A DNA stretch of 64,000 bases, taken from positions 205,403 to 269,402 of the forward strand of contig NZ_VLLG01000008.1 in NCBI RefSeq assembly GCF_007830125.1, given 5' to 3'. The position numbers and the translations under genes were made by a program. Positions 50,639 through 62,000 of this stretch are shown piece after piece. This DNA is from Chitinophaga japonensis (GTDB taxonomy: Bacteria; Bacteroidota; Bacteroidia; Chitinophagales; Chitinophagaceae). A model generated the notes under the pieces. It was given only the letters and a program-made list of their open reading frames with translations, ran no database searches and was not told where the DNA came from. Position 1 is the first letter of the stretch. Each line of letters begins with the position of its first letter.

Positions 50639-52090
50639 ATGAAAAGACCAAATGCCGTAAAATACATTATGCTGCTTTGTTTTTGTTGCCTGTGCGCAAG
50701 TGCGGTTGCACAGCAGTGTAGCTGTATTGACAATTTCCGCCACATGGTGGCAAAGGTGGAAAGAAACTATGCAGGCTTCATGGATAAGGTAACCGCATCC
50801 AACCGGCCTGAGTTTATACGCTATACGGACAGCCTGGAGCAGGTAGCGGCAAAAACAGGTGAGGAGAAATGTTTATTCGTGCTGCGGAAATGGATTCGTT
50901 TTTTCAGGGACCGGCATATGACTCTCGTCCTAAACGGAGACAGCGCCGATAATAACATCCGTATCAGGCGTATCTTTTCCGCATCGGAAAAAATAAACGT
51001 TTCCCATACCGCGTTTATGCAATACCTGGAGCAAAACAAGCAAGAGCTGGATTCCCTGGAAGGCATTTGGGAAGACGACCGTGGTATCTACCGGATGGCA
51101 TTTATGCGGGATCGGAAAAAAAAAGGGCAGGAATTCATTGGATTTATCCTGCAGGCAGATAGCGTATTCTGGTTGCCGGGGCAGGTGAAAGCCAGGATAC
51201 GCAAACATAACCGTACCTATAGGATGTTATACTTTTACAATAAGAATCACAATGACCTGCAGCCCACCCTTGCACTTGACCGGCATACCTTCAATGCAGG
51301 CATCGGCGGCGTTTGGTATAAGGTCTATCCCCGTGAGGAGGACAGCATGGCGCACCGGAAGCCCCGGCACTATTATGACCCCTCTTTTAGTACACTGGAC
51401 TCACAAACCTGTATGCTGGCATTGCCCAGCTTTAGCCTGGCAGCCAAGCCGCTTATAGACAGCCTGGTGGAGCATCACTTTGAAGTGATCAAAAAAAGCA
51501 GGCATTTTATTATTGATCTCAGGAACAATACGGGAGGGTCTGTGCTGTGTTTTCAGAAACTGCTGCCCTTTTTATATACCAGGCCTATCATCACCAAGGG
51601 CCAGTCGGTAATGGCTACGGAAGACAATATCAATGACCTTTACACCATTACGGATTATCCCAATATATCGGACAGCATGCGTAACCTGTTCAAAAAGGAG
51701 CTGGCGGAGCTTCGGGCGCATAAAGGAGCCATGTATAATCTCTGGAAGGATGATACGCTGGTATTGGCTGGTATGTTGCCATACCCGCAGAAAATATCTT
51801 TTATCATTAATGAGAACTGTGCGAGCGCTGCGGAAATAATACTGCTGAAGGCCAGGCAAAGCAGCAAGGTGAAAATCTTCGGTAAGCATAGCATGGGCGC
51901 CATTGATTACCTGGATATAGCTACTACGAAAATGCCCTGCAACCTGTACTCCCTGCGCTACGCTACCTCCCGTACCAACCGGCTGCCAAAGGAACCGCTG
52001 GACAATAAAGGTATTCAGCCTGATGTGGAAATTCCCGACAATGTTGTAGATTGGGTAGAGTTTGTAAGAACCAAATATCCCGTAAAATGA
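50639..52090 (+). CDS. S41-family peptidase-like exported protein
   Basis: 483 residues with a signal peptide (MKRPNAVKYIMLLCFCCLCASAVAQ, in two parts). The S41 core (about 260-475) has FIIDLRNNTGGS and the nucleophile region NENCASAAEI with Ser396. The Lys that pairs with Ser in tail-specific proteases, about 25 residues on, appears to be Ala (SMGAIDYL), as in the GAxDY group of Bacteroidota S41 proteins. It may use another base or be inactive. Context: between the precursor gene and the two-component pair, so maturation, degradation or immunity is possible. Its stop overlaps the next start (ATGA). Confidence 0.85.
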   Translation: MKRPNAVKYIMLLCFCCLCASAVAQQCSCIDNFRHMVAKVERNYAGFMDKVTASNRPEFIRYTDSLEQVAAKTGEEKCLFVLRKWIRFFRDRHMTLVLNGDSADNNIRIRRIFSASEKINVSHTAFMQYLEQNKQELDSLEGIWEDDRGIYRMAFMRDRKKKGQEFIGFILQADSVFWLPGQVKARIRKHNRTYRMLYFYNKNHNDLQPTLALDRHTFNAGIGGVWYKVYPREEDSMAHRKPRHYYDPSFSTLDSQTCMLALPSFSLAAKPLIDSLVEHHFEVIKKSRHFIIDLRNNTGGSVLCFQKLLPFLYTRPIITKGQSVMATEDNINDLYTITDYPNISDSMRNLFKKELAELRAHKGAMYNLWKDDTLVLAGMLPYPQKISFIINENCASAAEIILLKARQSSKVKIFGKHSMGAIDYLDIATTKMPCNLYSLRYATSRTNRLPKEPLDNKGIQPDVEIPDNVVDWVEFVRTKYPVK

Positions 52091-53253
52091 CCTTCTTGAA
52101 CATCCCCAGGAAATACAGGATAATATTGCTCCATGTTGGAGCCTGGTTGTTGTATATTGCATTTGGTACGCTGAATAAGATCTTCGTGAATGATCAGGCT
52201 TCCGTTAACCTGGGAGATATACTACTGACCCAGCTACCGGGCATATACGTGTTCTACGGAAGCATTTTCCTGTACATGAAACTGTTGTCTGCCGAAAGGT
52301 ATGTGCTGCTGTTTGTAATGGAAGTGCTGCTGTTCATTTCGTACCTCCTGCTTTTTGCCCTTATTGGAGACGTTATTTTTCCCCTGCTGCTGCCGGATGT
52401 GGAAGTGCCGCCCTTTGACCTGGGCGGTTTTGTCATATCAGGTCTCTGGGCATTTATCCGGTATTCCTTTTTCGCCTTTGGCTACTATTTTGCGCAGCGC
52501 CTGATCACAAAGGAAAAGGAGCTGCGGGTAATAGAGCGGAAGAAGCTGCAGGCGGAGCAGGGCAAGCTGGAGGCGGAATATGCCTTCCTGAGAGCACAGA
52601 TTAATCCCCATTTTCTGCATAACACGCTCAATTTCTTTTATGCCAAATCCCTGGGATGCTCAAAGGAGCTGTCCGAGGGCATTCTTACCCTGTGTGAGAT
52701 CATGCGTTACTCCCTTAACAGCGGAGAAGATGAAAGCGGTACTGTACTGCTGACCCAGGAGGTGGAGCACCTGCAGAATGTCGTCAAAATAAACCAGCTA
52801 CGGTTTAGTAACCGCCTGCAGGTAGATTTTGAAGTAACCGGACATTTTGAAACCTTGCGGATCATTCCTCTCGTGCTGATTACTTTGGTGGAAAATGCAT
52901 TCAAGCATGGGGAGCTTACCAACCAGCAATATCCGCTTACTATCAAGCTGGCAGTAGACGAGCATAACCGGCAGATTCATTTTACTACCTATAACAGGAA
53001 GAAAAAAGGTCCTAAAGAGTTGTCGCACGGCATAGGGATGGACAATATCCGTAAAAGACTGCACGCCGTTTATAGAGACAACTACCAGTTGCATATAAAG
53101 GATGAGGAAGATGCATATACTGCAGCGTTGTTCATTAATCTGGATACAGGAGAGGAGCCTGCGGCACAAACAGCCCTTTCCGCTGGCAGCGGTGCTTCCA
53201 TGGGAGGCTATGCCGGTAATATCAACTATAACCTATTGATTGATAAACTGTAA
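52087..53253 (+). CDS. LytS-family sensor histidine kinase (cluster-associated)
   Basis: 388 residues from ATG 52087, which overlaps the S41 stop. About four transmembrane helices (15-35, 50-75, 80-105 and 120-145) precede the LytS-type box FLRAQINPHFLHNTLNFFYAKS. ATP-binding elements are LVTLVENAFKHGEL and GIGMDNIRKRL. The C-terminal tail is Ala/Gly/Ser-rich. It very probably senses a cluster-related signal, such as the peptide itself, and drives the response regulator downstream (13 bases on). Signal identity is inference. Confidence 0.92.
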   Translation: MTFLNIPRKYRIILLHVGAWLLYIAFGTLNKIFVNDQASVNLGDILLTQLPGIYVFYGSIFLYMKLLSAERYVLLFVMEVLLFISYLLLFALIGDVIFPLLLPDVEVPPFDLGGFVISGLWAFIRYSFFAFGYYFAQRLITKEKELRVIERKKLQAEQGKLEAEYAFLRAQINPHFLHNTLNFFYAKSLGCSKELSEGILTLCEIMRYSLNSGEDESGTVLLTQEVEHLQNVVKINQLRFSNRLQVDFEVTGHFETLRIIPLVLITLVENAFKHGELTNQQYPLTIKLAVDEHNRQIHFTTYNRKKKGPKELSHGIGMDNIRKRLHAVYRDNYQLHIKDEEDAYTAALFINLDTGEEPAAQTALSAGSGASMGGYAGNINYNLLIDKL

Positions 53254-53265
53254 ACCCGCATAACT

Positions 53266-53991
53266 ATGATCAACTGTTTAGTAGTAGATGATGAACAGCA
53301 TGCTGTAGATGTGCTCACGCACCATATCAGTCAAACGCCCTTCCTGCAATTGGTAAAGTCTACCACCAACCCTATTGAAGCATTACAGATAGTGAATGTG
53401 CAGAAGGTGGACCTTGTATTCCTGGATATACAAATGCCGGAAATGTCAGGGCTGGACTTTGCCAAAACTATCCAGGGGAAGTGTAAAGTCATTCTTACCA
53501 CCGCTTACAGCGAATTTGCCGCTGAAGGATTTGAACTGGAGGTAGTAGACTACCTGTTAAAGCCCATTTCGCTGCCCCGCTTCTTCAAGGCCGTTCAAAG
53601 AGTGCTGAATATGGTTACTTCATCCATAGCAGTTGCATCGGAAGACGCCTCCATTGAGGACGATTATATCTTTGTGAAGACAGAGTTTAAAGGTAAGATG
53701 CTGAAAGTCAATCTGAAAGATATTGATTATATAGAGGGTATGAAAAACTATGTGGCTATTTACCATGCCGGTCAGAAAACAATGGCACTGCTGAATATGA
53801 AGGACCTGGAAGGAAGACTGCCCAAAAAGCATTTTTTCCGGGTGCACAAATCCTATATTGTGTCCGTAAATAAGATCGTTGCCATTGAGGGAAACATGGT
53901 CATATTGAAGAATGTAAAGGCCGATATACTCCTGGGGGAGACCTATAAAGCCGCTTTTTACGATATTATGAAGGATAAGCTGATGGGGTAG
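53266..53991 (+). CDS. LytTR-family response regulator (cluster-associated)
   Basis: 241 residues. The receiver (1-115) has CLVVDDEQHAVDVL, LVFLDIQMPEMSGLDFA (phosphoacceptor Asp) and VVDYLLKPISLPRFFKAV. A LytTR DNA-binding domain (about 140-240) follows: DIDYIEGMKNYVAIYH and HFFRVHKSYIVSVNKIVAIEG. Cognate to the kinase at 52087. No LytTR-type direct repeat was located with confidence. Confidence 0.94.
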   Translation: MINCLVVDDEQHAVDVLTHHISQTPFLQLVKSTTNPIEALQIVNVQKVDLVFLDIQMPEMSGLDFAKTIQGKCKVILTTAYSEFAAEGFELEVVDYLLKPISLPRFFKAVQRVLNMVTSSIAVASEDASIEDDYIFVKTEFKGKMLKVNLKDIDYIEGMKNYVAIYHAGQKTMALLNMKDLEGRLPKKHFFRVHKSYIVSVNKIVAIEGNMVILKNVKADILLGETYKAAFYDIMKDKLMG

Positions 53992-54086
53992 GGACGTATG
54001 TACCTGTAATCGGCCCTTTGGTGTAGAAAATTACGAATGGCCCTCCCCGGGGGGTAAATTTGTTGCAGATAAAGTAATCAGGAACG

Positions 54087-55262
54087 ATGCAACAAATAGC
54101 CCAGAAACAACTAGATAGATTAAATGCCCTTCTGGAAAGCCATGTCAGCAGCAATGACACTTTCCTGAAAGGCAGACTGGGCTTGATCTATTATTATTTC
54201 CACCTTTACAAAGTAACAGAAAAGGCCGCGCTGAAGCATAAGGCGGAAGACCTGCTCCAACAGGTTTTTAGCAACATCAATTCCACCATACCCACCCTGA
54301 TAGGAGCTGCATTGAGTACGGGAGGCGCCGGCCTGGGCTTTGCCGTAAACTCCATGTATCGGCAGGGGTTACTGGAATTTGAGGTGGACAACGAGTTCGA
54401 AAGACTCGATGAATACCTGTTTAAAACAGCCTGTGACCTTATTTCTGAAGATAATACTGATTTCCTGCACGGAGCGCTGGGGGTAATACATTACTTCACG
54501 GAAAGACAGCGTACTACTCCGCAGGTGGCCTGTTACCTGGATACGTTGGTAGAAAAAGTATGTTTGAACGCCGTGCAGGAAGATGCCGGCTGCTGGTTCA
54601 GGAACACCCTGATGAGGGTAGACGGAGAGGAGGTGATCAACTTCAGCATGTCACATGGTTTGTGCGGAATACTGCTGGTATTACTGAATGCCTATGATAC
54701 TTCCGCACACAGGGAGCTGATACAGAAAACCGTCAACGGCGGCATACAGTTTATCCTCAAACACAAGATAGACGTTGATTTTTCCCGTAATGAATACTCC
54801 TTTTTCCCGTTCATGATGAAGCGTGGCGCAAGCGAAATATCCGCTCCCAACCGGATGGGCTGGTGCTACGGTGACCTTAATGAAGTGTTGCTGTTTTATC
54901 GGGCGGGAAAGCGCTTTAACGACGATAGCCTCTTGCGCCTGGCAGACCTGATAGGTATGCAAAGTATGATGCGCAGGGACGAGTGCGCCACCATGGTCAG
55001 CACTTCCTGTTTCTGCCACGGAACTGCTGGACTCGCACAGTTCTGCAAAACATTGTACGAGGAAAGAGGGCTGGAGATTTACCGGGAAGGATACGAATGC
55101 TGGATCGAGAAAACGATCCTGTTGCTGGATGAAGAGTTGGAAAAGGACGCCTATGCAGGTAAGGAAGGAGATATGCTGGAAGGCGTTGTCGGGATTGCAT
55201 TTACATTGCTTTCGTATGTAACGGATATGACATTGCGCTGGAACAAGGCGTTGTTGTTATAG
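54087..55262 (+). CDS. lanC: LanC lanthionine synthetase
   Basis: 391 residues, about the length of NisC. Zinc ligands are all present: Cys260 (GWCYGD), Cys310 and His311 (CFCHGTAGL). The helical toroid motifs SHGLCGI (around 189-195) and LHGALGVIHYF are also present. It adds Cys thiols to dehydroalanine/dehydrobutyrine to form lanthionine rings. It lies 95 bases after the response regulator and closes the cluster; its separation from lanB by 6.8 kb is unusual but all genes are on one strand. Confidence 0.94.
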   Translation: MQQIAQKQLDRLNALLESHVSSNDTFLKGRLGLIYYYFHLYKVTEKAALKHKAEDLLQQVFSNINSTIPTLIGAALSTGGAGLGFAVNSMYRQGLLEFEVDNEFERLDEYLFKTACDLISEDNTDFLHGALGVIHYFTERQRTTPQVACYLDTLVEKVCLNAVQEDAGCWFRNTLMRVDGEEVINFSMSHGLCGILLVLLNAYDTSAHRELIQKTVNGGIQFILKHKIDVDFSRNEYSFFPFMMKRGASEISAPNRMGWCYGDLNEVLLFYRAGKRFNDDSLLRLADLIGMQSMMRRDECATMVSTSCFCHGTAGLAQFCKTLYEERGLEIYREGYECWIEKTILLLDEELEKDAYAGKEGDMLEGVVGIAFTLLSYVTDMTLRWNKALLL

Positions 55263-55324
55263 AAGTTTTGTACTTATAATGAACGTGTTGGTGTAACAAT
55301 TTTTTACCTGGCTGGATTCCGGTT

Positions 55325-55332
55325 TAAGTTTG
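55325..55332 (+). promoter_or_regulatory. Candidate promoter and leader for the antiterminator-NRPS unit
   Basis: TAAGTTTG fits TAnnTTTG and would place the transcript start near 55338, leaving a leader of about 165 bases before the UpxY-like gene. That leader could hold a NusG-paralogue recruitment site, but I see no element I can name. No gene is visible between 55263 and 55502. Confidence 0.4.
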
Positions 55333-55502
55333 TATCATCAGAAAAAACGAAACGTCAGAACTCACCTGGGTTTTCGAAAAGTATCCTTTTATCTTTAACG
55401 GAACAGACTGGGACTCTTTGTAGCGATAGCTGTACCCTGCCGTTAGCCGACTTTTTTACACCCCGTTTTCATCTCTTTTATTAATTCTAAACCGCATTTA
55501 CA

Positions 55503-56012
55503 ATGGCCAAGTTCAGCGTTGGCTGGTATCTTCTGTATACCAGGCCCCGTCAGGAAGCCCGCGTGGCAAACGAATTAGCGGATAAAAATGTACAGGTTTA
55601 CCTGCCTTACACAAAAACAAGGAGAAGGTGGAGTGACAGGATTAAAACGATAGATATGCCTTTATTCCCTTCATATGTTTTCGTGCGCCTGAATAATCTT
55701 CATGAATTTTTTCATGGTTCAAGCATAGAGGGCACCTGCGATTATGTAAGGTTTGGAAATGAAGTGGCGAAGGTGAGTGAAGCAGTGATTGAATCTGTCA
55801 GGTTGATTGAGCGCGGAGCGGAGAACGTGGAAGTATCAGATGCACGCTTTAATCCCGGCGAACGGCTTACCATACAGGAAGGCCCTTTATGCGGTTTGAC
55901 CTGCGAAGTGGTGCAGCATAAAGGGAAAGACAAGCTACTGGTACGTGTGCAAATGCTGCAGAGAAGCATCCTTGCGGATCTGCCGACCCATTTGCTGGGT
56001 AAATGTTCATAA
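55503..56012 (+). CDS. UpxY-type NusG-paralogue antiterminator
   Basis: 169 residues. The NGN domain (about 5-105) begins GWYLLYTRPRQEARVANELADKNVQVYLPYTKTRRRWSDR in two parts, and MPLFPSYVFVRLNNL follows. A KOW-like C-terminal region (about 120-165: FNPGERLTIQEGPLCGLTCEV) ends it. UpxY proteins of Bacteroides keep RNA polymerase moving through long polysaccharide operons. Here the next gene, 42 bases on, is a giant NRPS, so a similar job in reading through that operon is likely. No capsule gene is in view. Confidence 0.88.
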   Translation: MAKFSVGWYLLYTRPRQEARVANELADKNVQVYLPYTKTRRRWSDRIKTIDMPLFPSYVFVRLNNLHEFFHGSSIEGTCDYVRFGNEVAKVSEAVIESVRLIERGAENVEVSDARFNPGERLTIQEGPLCGLTCEVVQHKGKDKLLVRVQMLQRSILADLPTHLLGKCS

Positions 56013-56054
56013 TAATAACCCTTTTGGAAACCGACTAAAAAAGACTTAAAAGAT

Positions 56055-59000
56055 ATGTCTTTCAACAGCATAAATTCTCTAGTAGAGGTATTGTTCAGCA
56101 GCAGCTCAGGGAAAGATGCGGGTATTACCTTCATTTCCGGTCAGGATAAAGAAACATTTCTTTCGTATGATGAGTTGAAAAAGCAGGCCTGTTTTGTATT
56201 ATACAACCTGAAGGCAGCCGGCGTGCAAAAGGGGGACGAGCTGGTCATCCAACTGGAAGATAATAAGTCCTTTCTGCTTGTTTTCTGGGCCTGCCTGATA
56301 GGAAAGATCATCCCGGTGCCGCTTTCTTTTGGTGGACAGGATGAATACAAGCACAAGCTGTTTGCCGTATGGCGTTCGCTGCGGCGTCCATACCTGGTTA
56401 CAACAGATGACCAGCTAAAAAGGATCATCCAGTTTGCAGGGGAATTGGATCTGCCGGATGTGCTGGAGCACATGCTGGCTTCCTGTGTGCCGGTTGATGT
56501 AACTACAAAGCGGGAACAAAGCATAGAGGAGGTCCCGGAGATCAGGCGCTCCGATATTGCCTATATACAATATTCTTCCGGTTCTACAGGGAACCCTAAG
56601 GGAGTAGTGCTGACCCATGAGAACCTGCTGTACAATGCGCGGGACATAGTAATGCGCTCCGCTACCACTCCACAGGATAAAAGCCTGAGCTGGATGCCGC
56701 TTACGCATGACATGGGAATGATCTGTTTTCACCTGTCATCCGTATTTGCAGGCATCCCGCAATTCCTTTTACCTACGTCGTTGTTTATCAGAAGGCCCTC
56801 CTTGTGGTTGGCCAAAGCTGCGCAGCATAAGGTCACACAGCTATACTCGCCTAATTTCGGATACCAGTATTTCCTGGCCGCATTTTCACAGGAAGAGGCT
56901 GCGGCCACAGGGCTGGACCTGTCAACTATTCGGATTATATATAATGGCGCAGAGCCTATTGATGCCGCCATCTGCCGGAATTTCCAGCATACGCTGGCGC
57001 CGTATGGTTTGCAGGAACGGGTTTGCTTCCCCGGTTACGGCCTGGCGGAAGCCTCCGTAGCCGTAACATTGCCTGTGCCGGGAGAAGAGCTGGTGGTTTA
57101 CTATTTGAACAGGGACCGCCTGAGCATCGGGGACAGCGTCCAGGAGCTGGACCCTCAAGACAAGAGTGCGGTAAGCTTTGTGGAGGTAGGATATCCTATT
57201 GATCATTGTAACATAAGGATTGCAGGAGCAAAGGACGAATGGCTGGGAGACGGGATGATCGGGCATATACATATCCGGGGCCTTAATGTAACAGCAGGCT
57301 ACTACCTGCAGGAGGAGGCTACACAGCACCTCTACACACGTGACGGCTGGCTGCGCACAGGCGATGTGGGGTTTGTGCGCAACAGGCGGCTGGTTATTAC
57401 CGGCCGAGCGAAGAACATGATGATCTTAAACGGCCAGAATTACTATCCTCATGATATTGAAAGGGTGGTACAGGTTATACCAGGCATGGAACTGGGCAAG
57501 GTGGTGGCCTGTGCCATAAAACAGCCGGATGAGAAAAATGACCGGCTGGTGCTTTTCGTTTTGCACAAAGGACCGTCGGAGCGTTTCCTGGAGATGGCGA
57601 TGGTCGCCAGGAAAGTAATACTGGAGCAAACGGGGCTCAGCGCCGAGTGCATTGTGCCGGTGAAAAAAGTACCCAAAACCACCAGTGGCAAAGTGCAGCA
57701 TTTCCGGCTGATCGAGCAGTTCAGAGCCGGTCACTGGGACACTGTGCTGCAGGAGCTGCAGCAGTTGGCTGCACCTGCCATAGCAGAAACCGTTGCCTTG
57801 ACCCCCGGGGATAGTATTGCACAGGCCTGGCAGGAGATAACCGGCCAGGTGGTGACCGACAGGCAGCAACCTTTGCTGGACAGCGGCATCAACAGCCTGC
57901 TGATCATGCGTTTTGTTTCAATGATCGGGGAACGCCTGTCCAGAAAGATCACGATCAAGGACTTTTTTGACCATGCATCCTCCCTGGAGGTGCTGGAGCG
58001 CTTTCTGGTAAATGCGCCTGTTCAGCAGGGAGAGACTTTTTTACTGCCTGCCGGTGAGCAGGAAGAATTTGCTTTGACGTTAACGCAGCAACGTTTCTTT
58101 ATGATGGAGATGTTGCAGCCGGATAACAGCCCGCTGAATATCGCATATACGCTGCTCCTGGAAGCCGATATTGACCCGGAATTGCTGGAAGCGGCAGCCA
58201 TGGAGCTGATGGACCGGCATGACGCGCTATGCGCGCGTTTTCATTTGACAGATCAGGGGCCGCGTCAGCGCTTTGATGAAGCGTCGGGAGTAAGCTTCCT
58301 GTTCAGGGACCTGTCTGCAGAGAGCGACCCGGTGGCTGCCGCAAGGGAATTGTGCCGGTCATTCATACTGATGCCTTTTGATCTTGAAAGCGCGCCGCTA
58401 TGGCGCATAGGGCTTTTTAAAATAGCCCCCGGCAAAAGTATCATATGCATGGCAATGCATCACATTATCAGTGACGGGTGGACGCTACTGCTGGTAAAAA
58501 ATGAGCTGGCGGATTGTTACAGCGCATTAGTGGCGGGAAATAATATACCGCAGCCTGAACAGCAACCTTCCTACCGGGAGTATGCCGCCTGGTATGCATC
58601 CTGGATGGCCGGCGAAAAGTACCTGGCGGATCAGCAATACTGGCGCCGCGAGTTTGAAGGCTTTGAGCCAGCCCCGTTATTCCGTCCGTCCCACAGCATG
58701 GTAGATCATAGTGACTTTACATCCCGGCGTATTGATTTTACGCTGGATGCCCGCACCTATGACCAGTTGAAGCAATGCTGCAGCCGGCAGCAGGTGTCCG
58801 TATTCTCTGCCTTGCTGACCCTGGTAAGCGTATGGTTATATAAATATACTGGTAGAACGGACCTGGCTATTGGAACAGATAGCAGTGGCAGGATGGCTAC
58901 CGGGCTGGAGAAAATAGCCGGTTGCTTTATCAATACCATGATGATCAGGAGCCGTTTTTCACCGGATAACAGCATCGGATGGCTGCTGGCTTACATCGCA

Positions 59001-62000
59001 GGAAAAATATTTGACGCCTATGAGCACCAGTTGTATCCTGCTGATATGGATGGGAATACCAACCATCATACTGGCGTTACTGCGGCCCCACTGCTGGATG
59101 TGCTGGTGTTATTCCAGAACTTCGGGCAAGGCGCTTACGACGATTTTGGTAACATTAAGGCCGGCCGTTTAACGCTGCCGGTGGATACTGCATTGGCCGA
59201 CCTGTCCTTTGAGTTCATAGAGGAGCAGGGGGGGCTCACCTGTCATATCGATTTCAGATCAGGTCTTTTCTCTCCTGCGCAGGCTGCCCGGTTTCCAGCC
59301 CATTTCAGTACGTTGCTGACCGCATTGCTGGAAACCCCGGCTGCCCGGCTAAGCAATATTGACATGCTGCCTGCAGAAGAAAGATTGCTATTGATAAAAG
59401 CCTATAACAACCCGTACTATTCCCCCATTTATGCAGAGAGTGACCTGGTAAGGCGTTTTGAGCAGATGGCGCGCGCCAACCCCCATGCCACCGCCGTTAT
59501 TTTTGAAGGGAAGCGCATTTCCTACCAGGTGCTGAATGAGCAGGTAAACCGCTGGGCCTGCCATCTGAAAGCCAGCTACGGTATAGGGTATGGCGACCGG
59601 GTAGGCATTTGCCTGCCGAGATCGGAAAAGGCATTGATCGCTATACTGGCCACCCTGAAAGCCGGCGCTGCTTATGTTGCGCTGGACCCGGACTATCCTG
59701 CCGCCCGTCTGCATTTTATGATAGCTGACAGTGGTATAAAATTATTGTTGACAACAGCCGGCTGTCCGCATGATTTTACGGCCTGTGGTGTTTCCCTTGT
59801 TGTATGGGAGCAGGCAACGGATGTCCTGGACGGGTACCCGGCTGATGATCCTGGTGTAATAGTAGGCGATAAGGATGAAGCCTATGTCATTTATACCTCG
59901 GGCACAAGCGGACGGCCCAAAGGCCTGTCTGTAAACCGTTTTGCGCTTTATGATTATGCACAGACGGTGGTAGCCTATTTCGGAATTAGCGGGAATGATA
60001 TCGTCATTCAGCAATCAGCGTTATCATTCGATACTTTGGTAGAGGAGGTATTTCCAGCGTTGTGCCAGGGCGCTGCGATCCACATTTTAAGCGAAGGGGG
60101 AAGAAATACTGACGCGATCATCGACGCCATTGTTAGCGGGCAGGCTACTGTTTTAAGCACTACGCCTACTGTAATAGGGGAACTGAACAAACAGGCGGCA
60201 CTTGCGGCTAAATTACGGGTTTTGATCAGCGGCGGGGAAGTGTTGAAATACACCCAGATAGATCAACTGCTGGAGGAAGGACTGGACATTTACAATACTT
60301 ACGGACCGTCTGAAACAACGGTTTGTGCCTGTTATTATAAAGTAACGCCGGGTACCGGCAGTATTCCTATCGGGCGCCCCGTCCGCAACCGGAAAATATA
60401 TCTGCTGGACGAGCATCAGTGCCTGCTGCCCGCCGGCGCCACCGGGGAAATATATATAGGCGGTACCGGCGTATCCGATGGTTACATCAACCTGCCGGAT
60501 GCTACGGAACAACATTTTTCAGATGATGTTTTTGCACGTTTTGGCAAACTGTACCGTACGGGGGATCTTGGCCGCTGGCGTGAAGACGGGCAGCTTGAGT
60601 TTTTGGGCCGCAAGGATCAACAGGTGAAGATCGACGGTTACCGCATTGAAACGACAGAAATAGAAGTGCAACTGGCGGAGCACGCAGGTGTATCGGAGGT
60701 AGCCGTAGTGCCTAAGCAGAACAGCCAGGGGAAGGAAATACTCGCTTGCTTTTATACGGCGCATGAGGAGGTAACGGTGGAAACGCTGAAGGCTTTTGCA
60801 AAGGCAAGGCTGCCATTTTACATGCTGCCGGCAATATGGAGGCAGGTGGATGGCCTGCCATTAACAGGGAATGGCAAGGTGGATCGTAAAGCACTGCTTG
60901 CGTATGAGACCGGGGACGCAATGGAAATGGAGGCGGTAGCCGTTTTACCGGGGAATGAGCAGGAAACTAGGCTGCTGGAAGCCTGGAAAAACATACTGGG
61001 GATTGCATCCATTGGCGTAACGGATAATTTTTTTGAGAAAGGAGGCAACTCGTTACTGGCTACAAGGTTGATATTATGGATACAGCAGCAATGGGAGCTG
61101 CGGCTGGGCCTGCAGGATATTTTCGGTAATCCTACAGTAAGGGAACTGGCCGGGCTAATAGCATCTGCCGGCAGGCAGGACATGATGGCTGGGGAAAGTA
61201 TCCCGTTGGCCGCCCCTGCTCCGTATTACCAGGTGTCCTACAGTCAAAGGCGCTTGTGGTTGCTGGATAATTTCCAGGAGAACAAAGGCGCCTATAATCT
61301 CAGTTGGGCGTTCCTGGTGGAAGGAGCTTTCAACAAGGATGCATTTGCACAGGCATTCCGCTGGCTGGTGCAACGGCATGAGGTGCTACGCACAAACTTT
61401 GTCTTTATTGATAACAGCCCCTGCCAGGTGATTTCCGGCGACCGGCCATTTGAGATAACGTTGCTGGATTTCAGCAATGACGTTGATGCAATGGAGAAAG
61501 CGCACCGCTACGTAAAGGAGGCTGCTGCATACCCTTTTGATCTCAGATCGGAATCGCTGCTCAAAGCCGCTGTTATACAGTTGGATGACGATAGGGTCCT
61601 TTTCGTATTGGTATTGCATCATATTATAGGAGATGCATGGTCTATGGACATTGTCTCCACAGAGCTGTCCCATGCTTACAATGCTTTCGCTGCAGGAGCC
61701 GCGCCGGCATTGCCTGAGCTGCCCCTGCAATACAAGGACTTTGCGGCCTGGCAACAGGAGCAGGTAGCAGGCAATGCTTTAAGCGCTTCAAAAGCATACT
61801 GGCTGCAGCGTTTCAGCGATGACATTCCCGTACTGCAATTGCCGGAAGACAAGATAAGGCCGGCTCTGCAAACCTATAACGGGAAAACGTTACATCGCAG
61901 CATAGACCATACGTTGCGGAAAAAGTTGATGGCGCTGGCAGCAGCCAACTCCTGCGGAGTATTTGTAGTATTGCTGGCGTCCGTAAAAGCGTTTTTGTAT

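Noticed and set aside
55263..55502. Second lanthipeptide precursor or small gene between lanC and the antiterminator
   Set aside because: No frame with a Gly-Gly leader or Cys-containing core was found; the gap looks like a promoter and leader.
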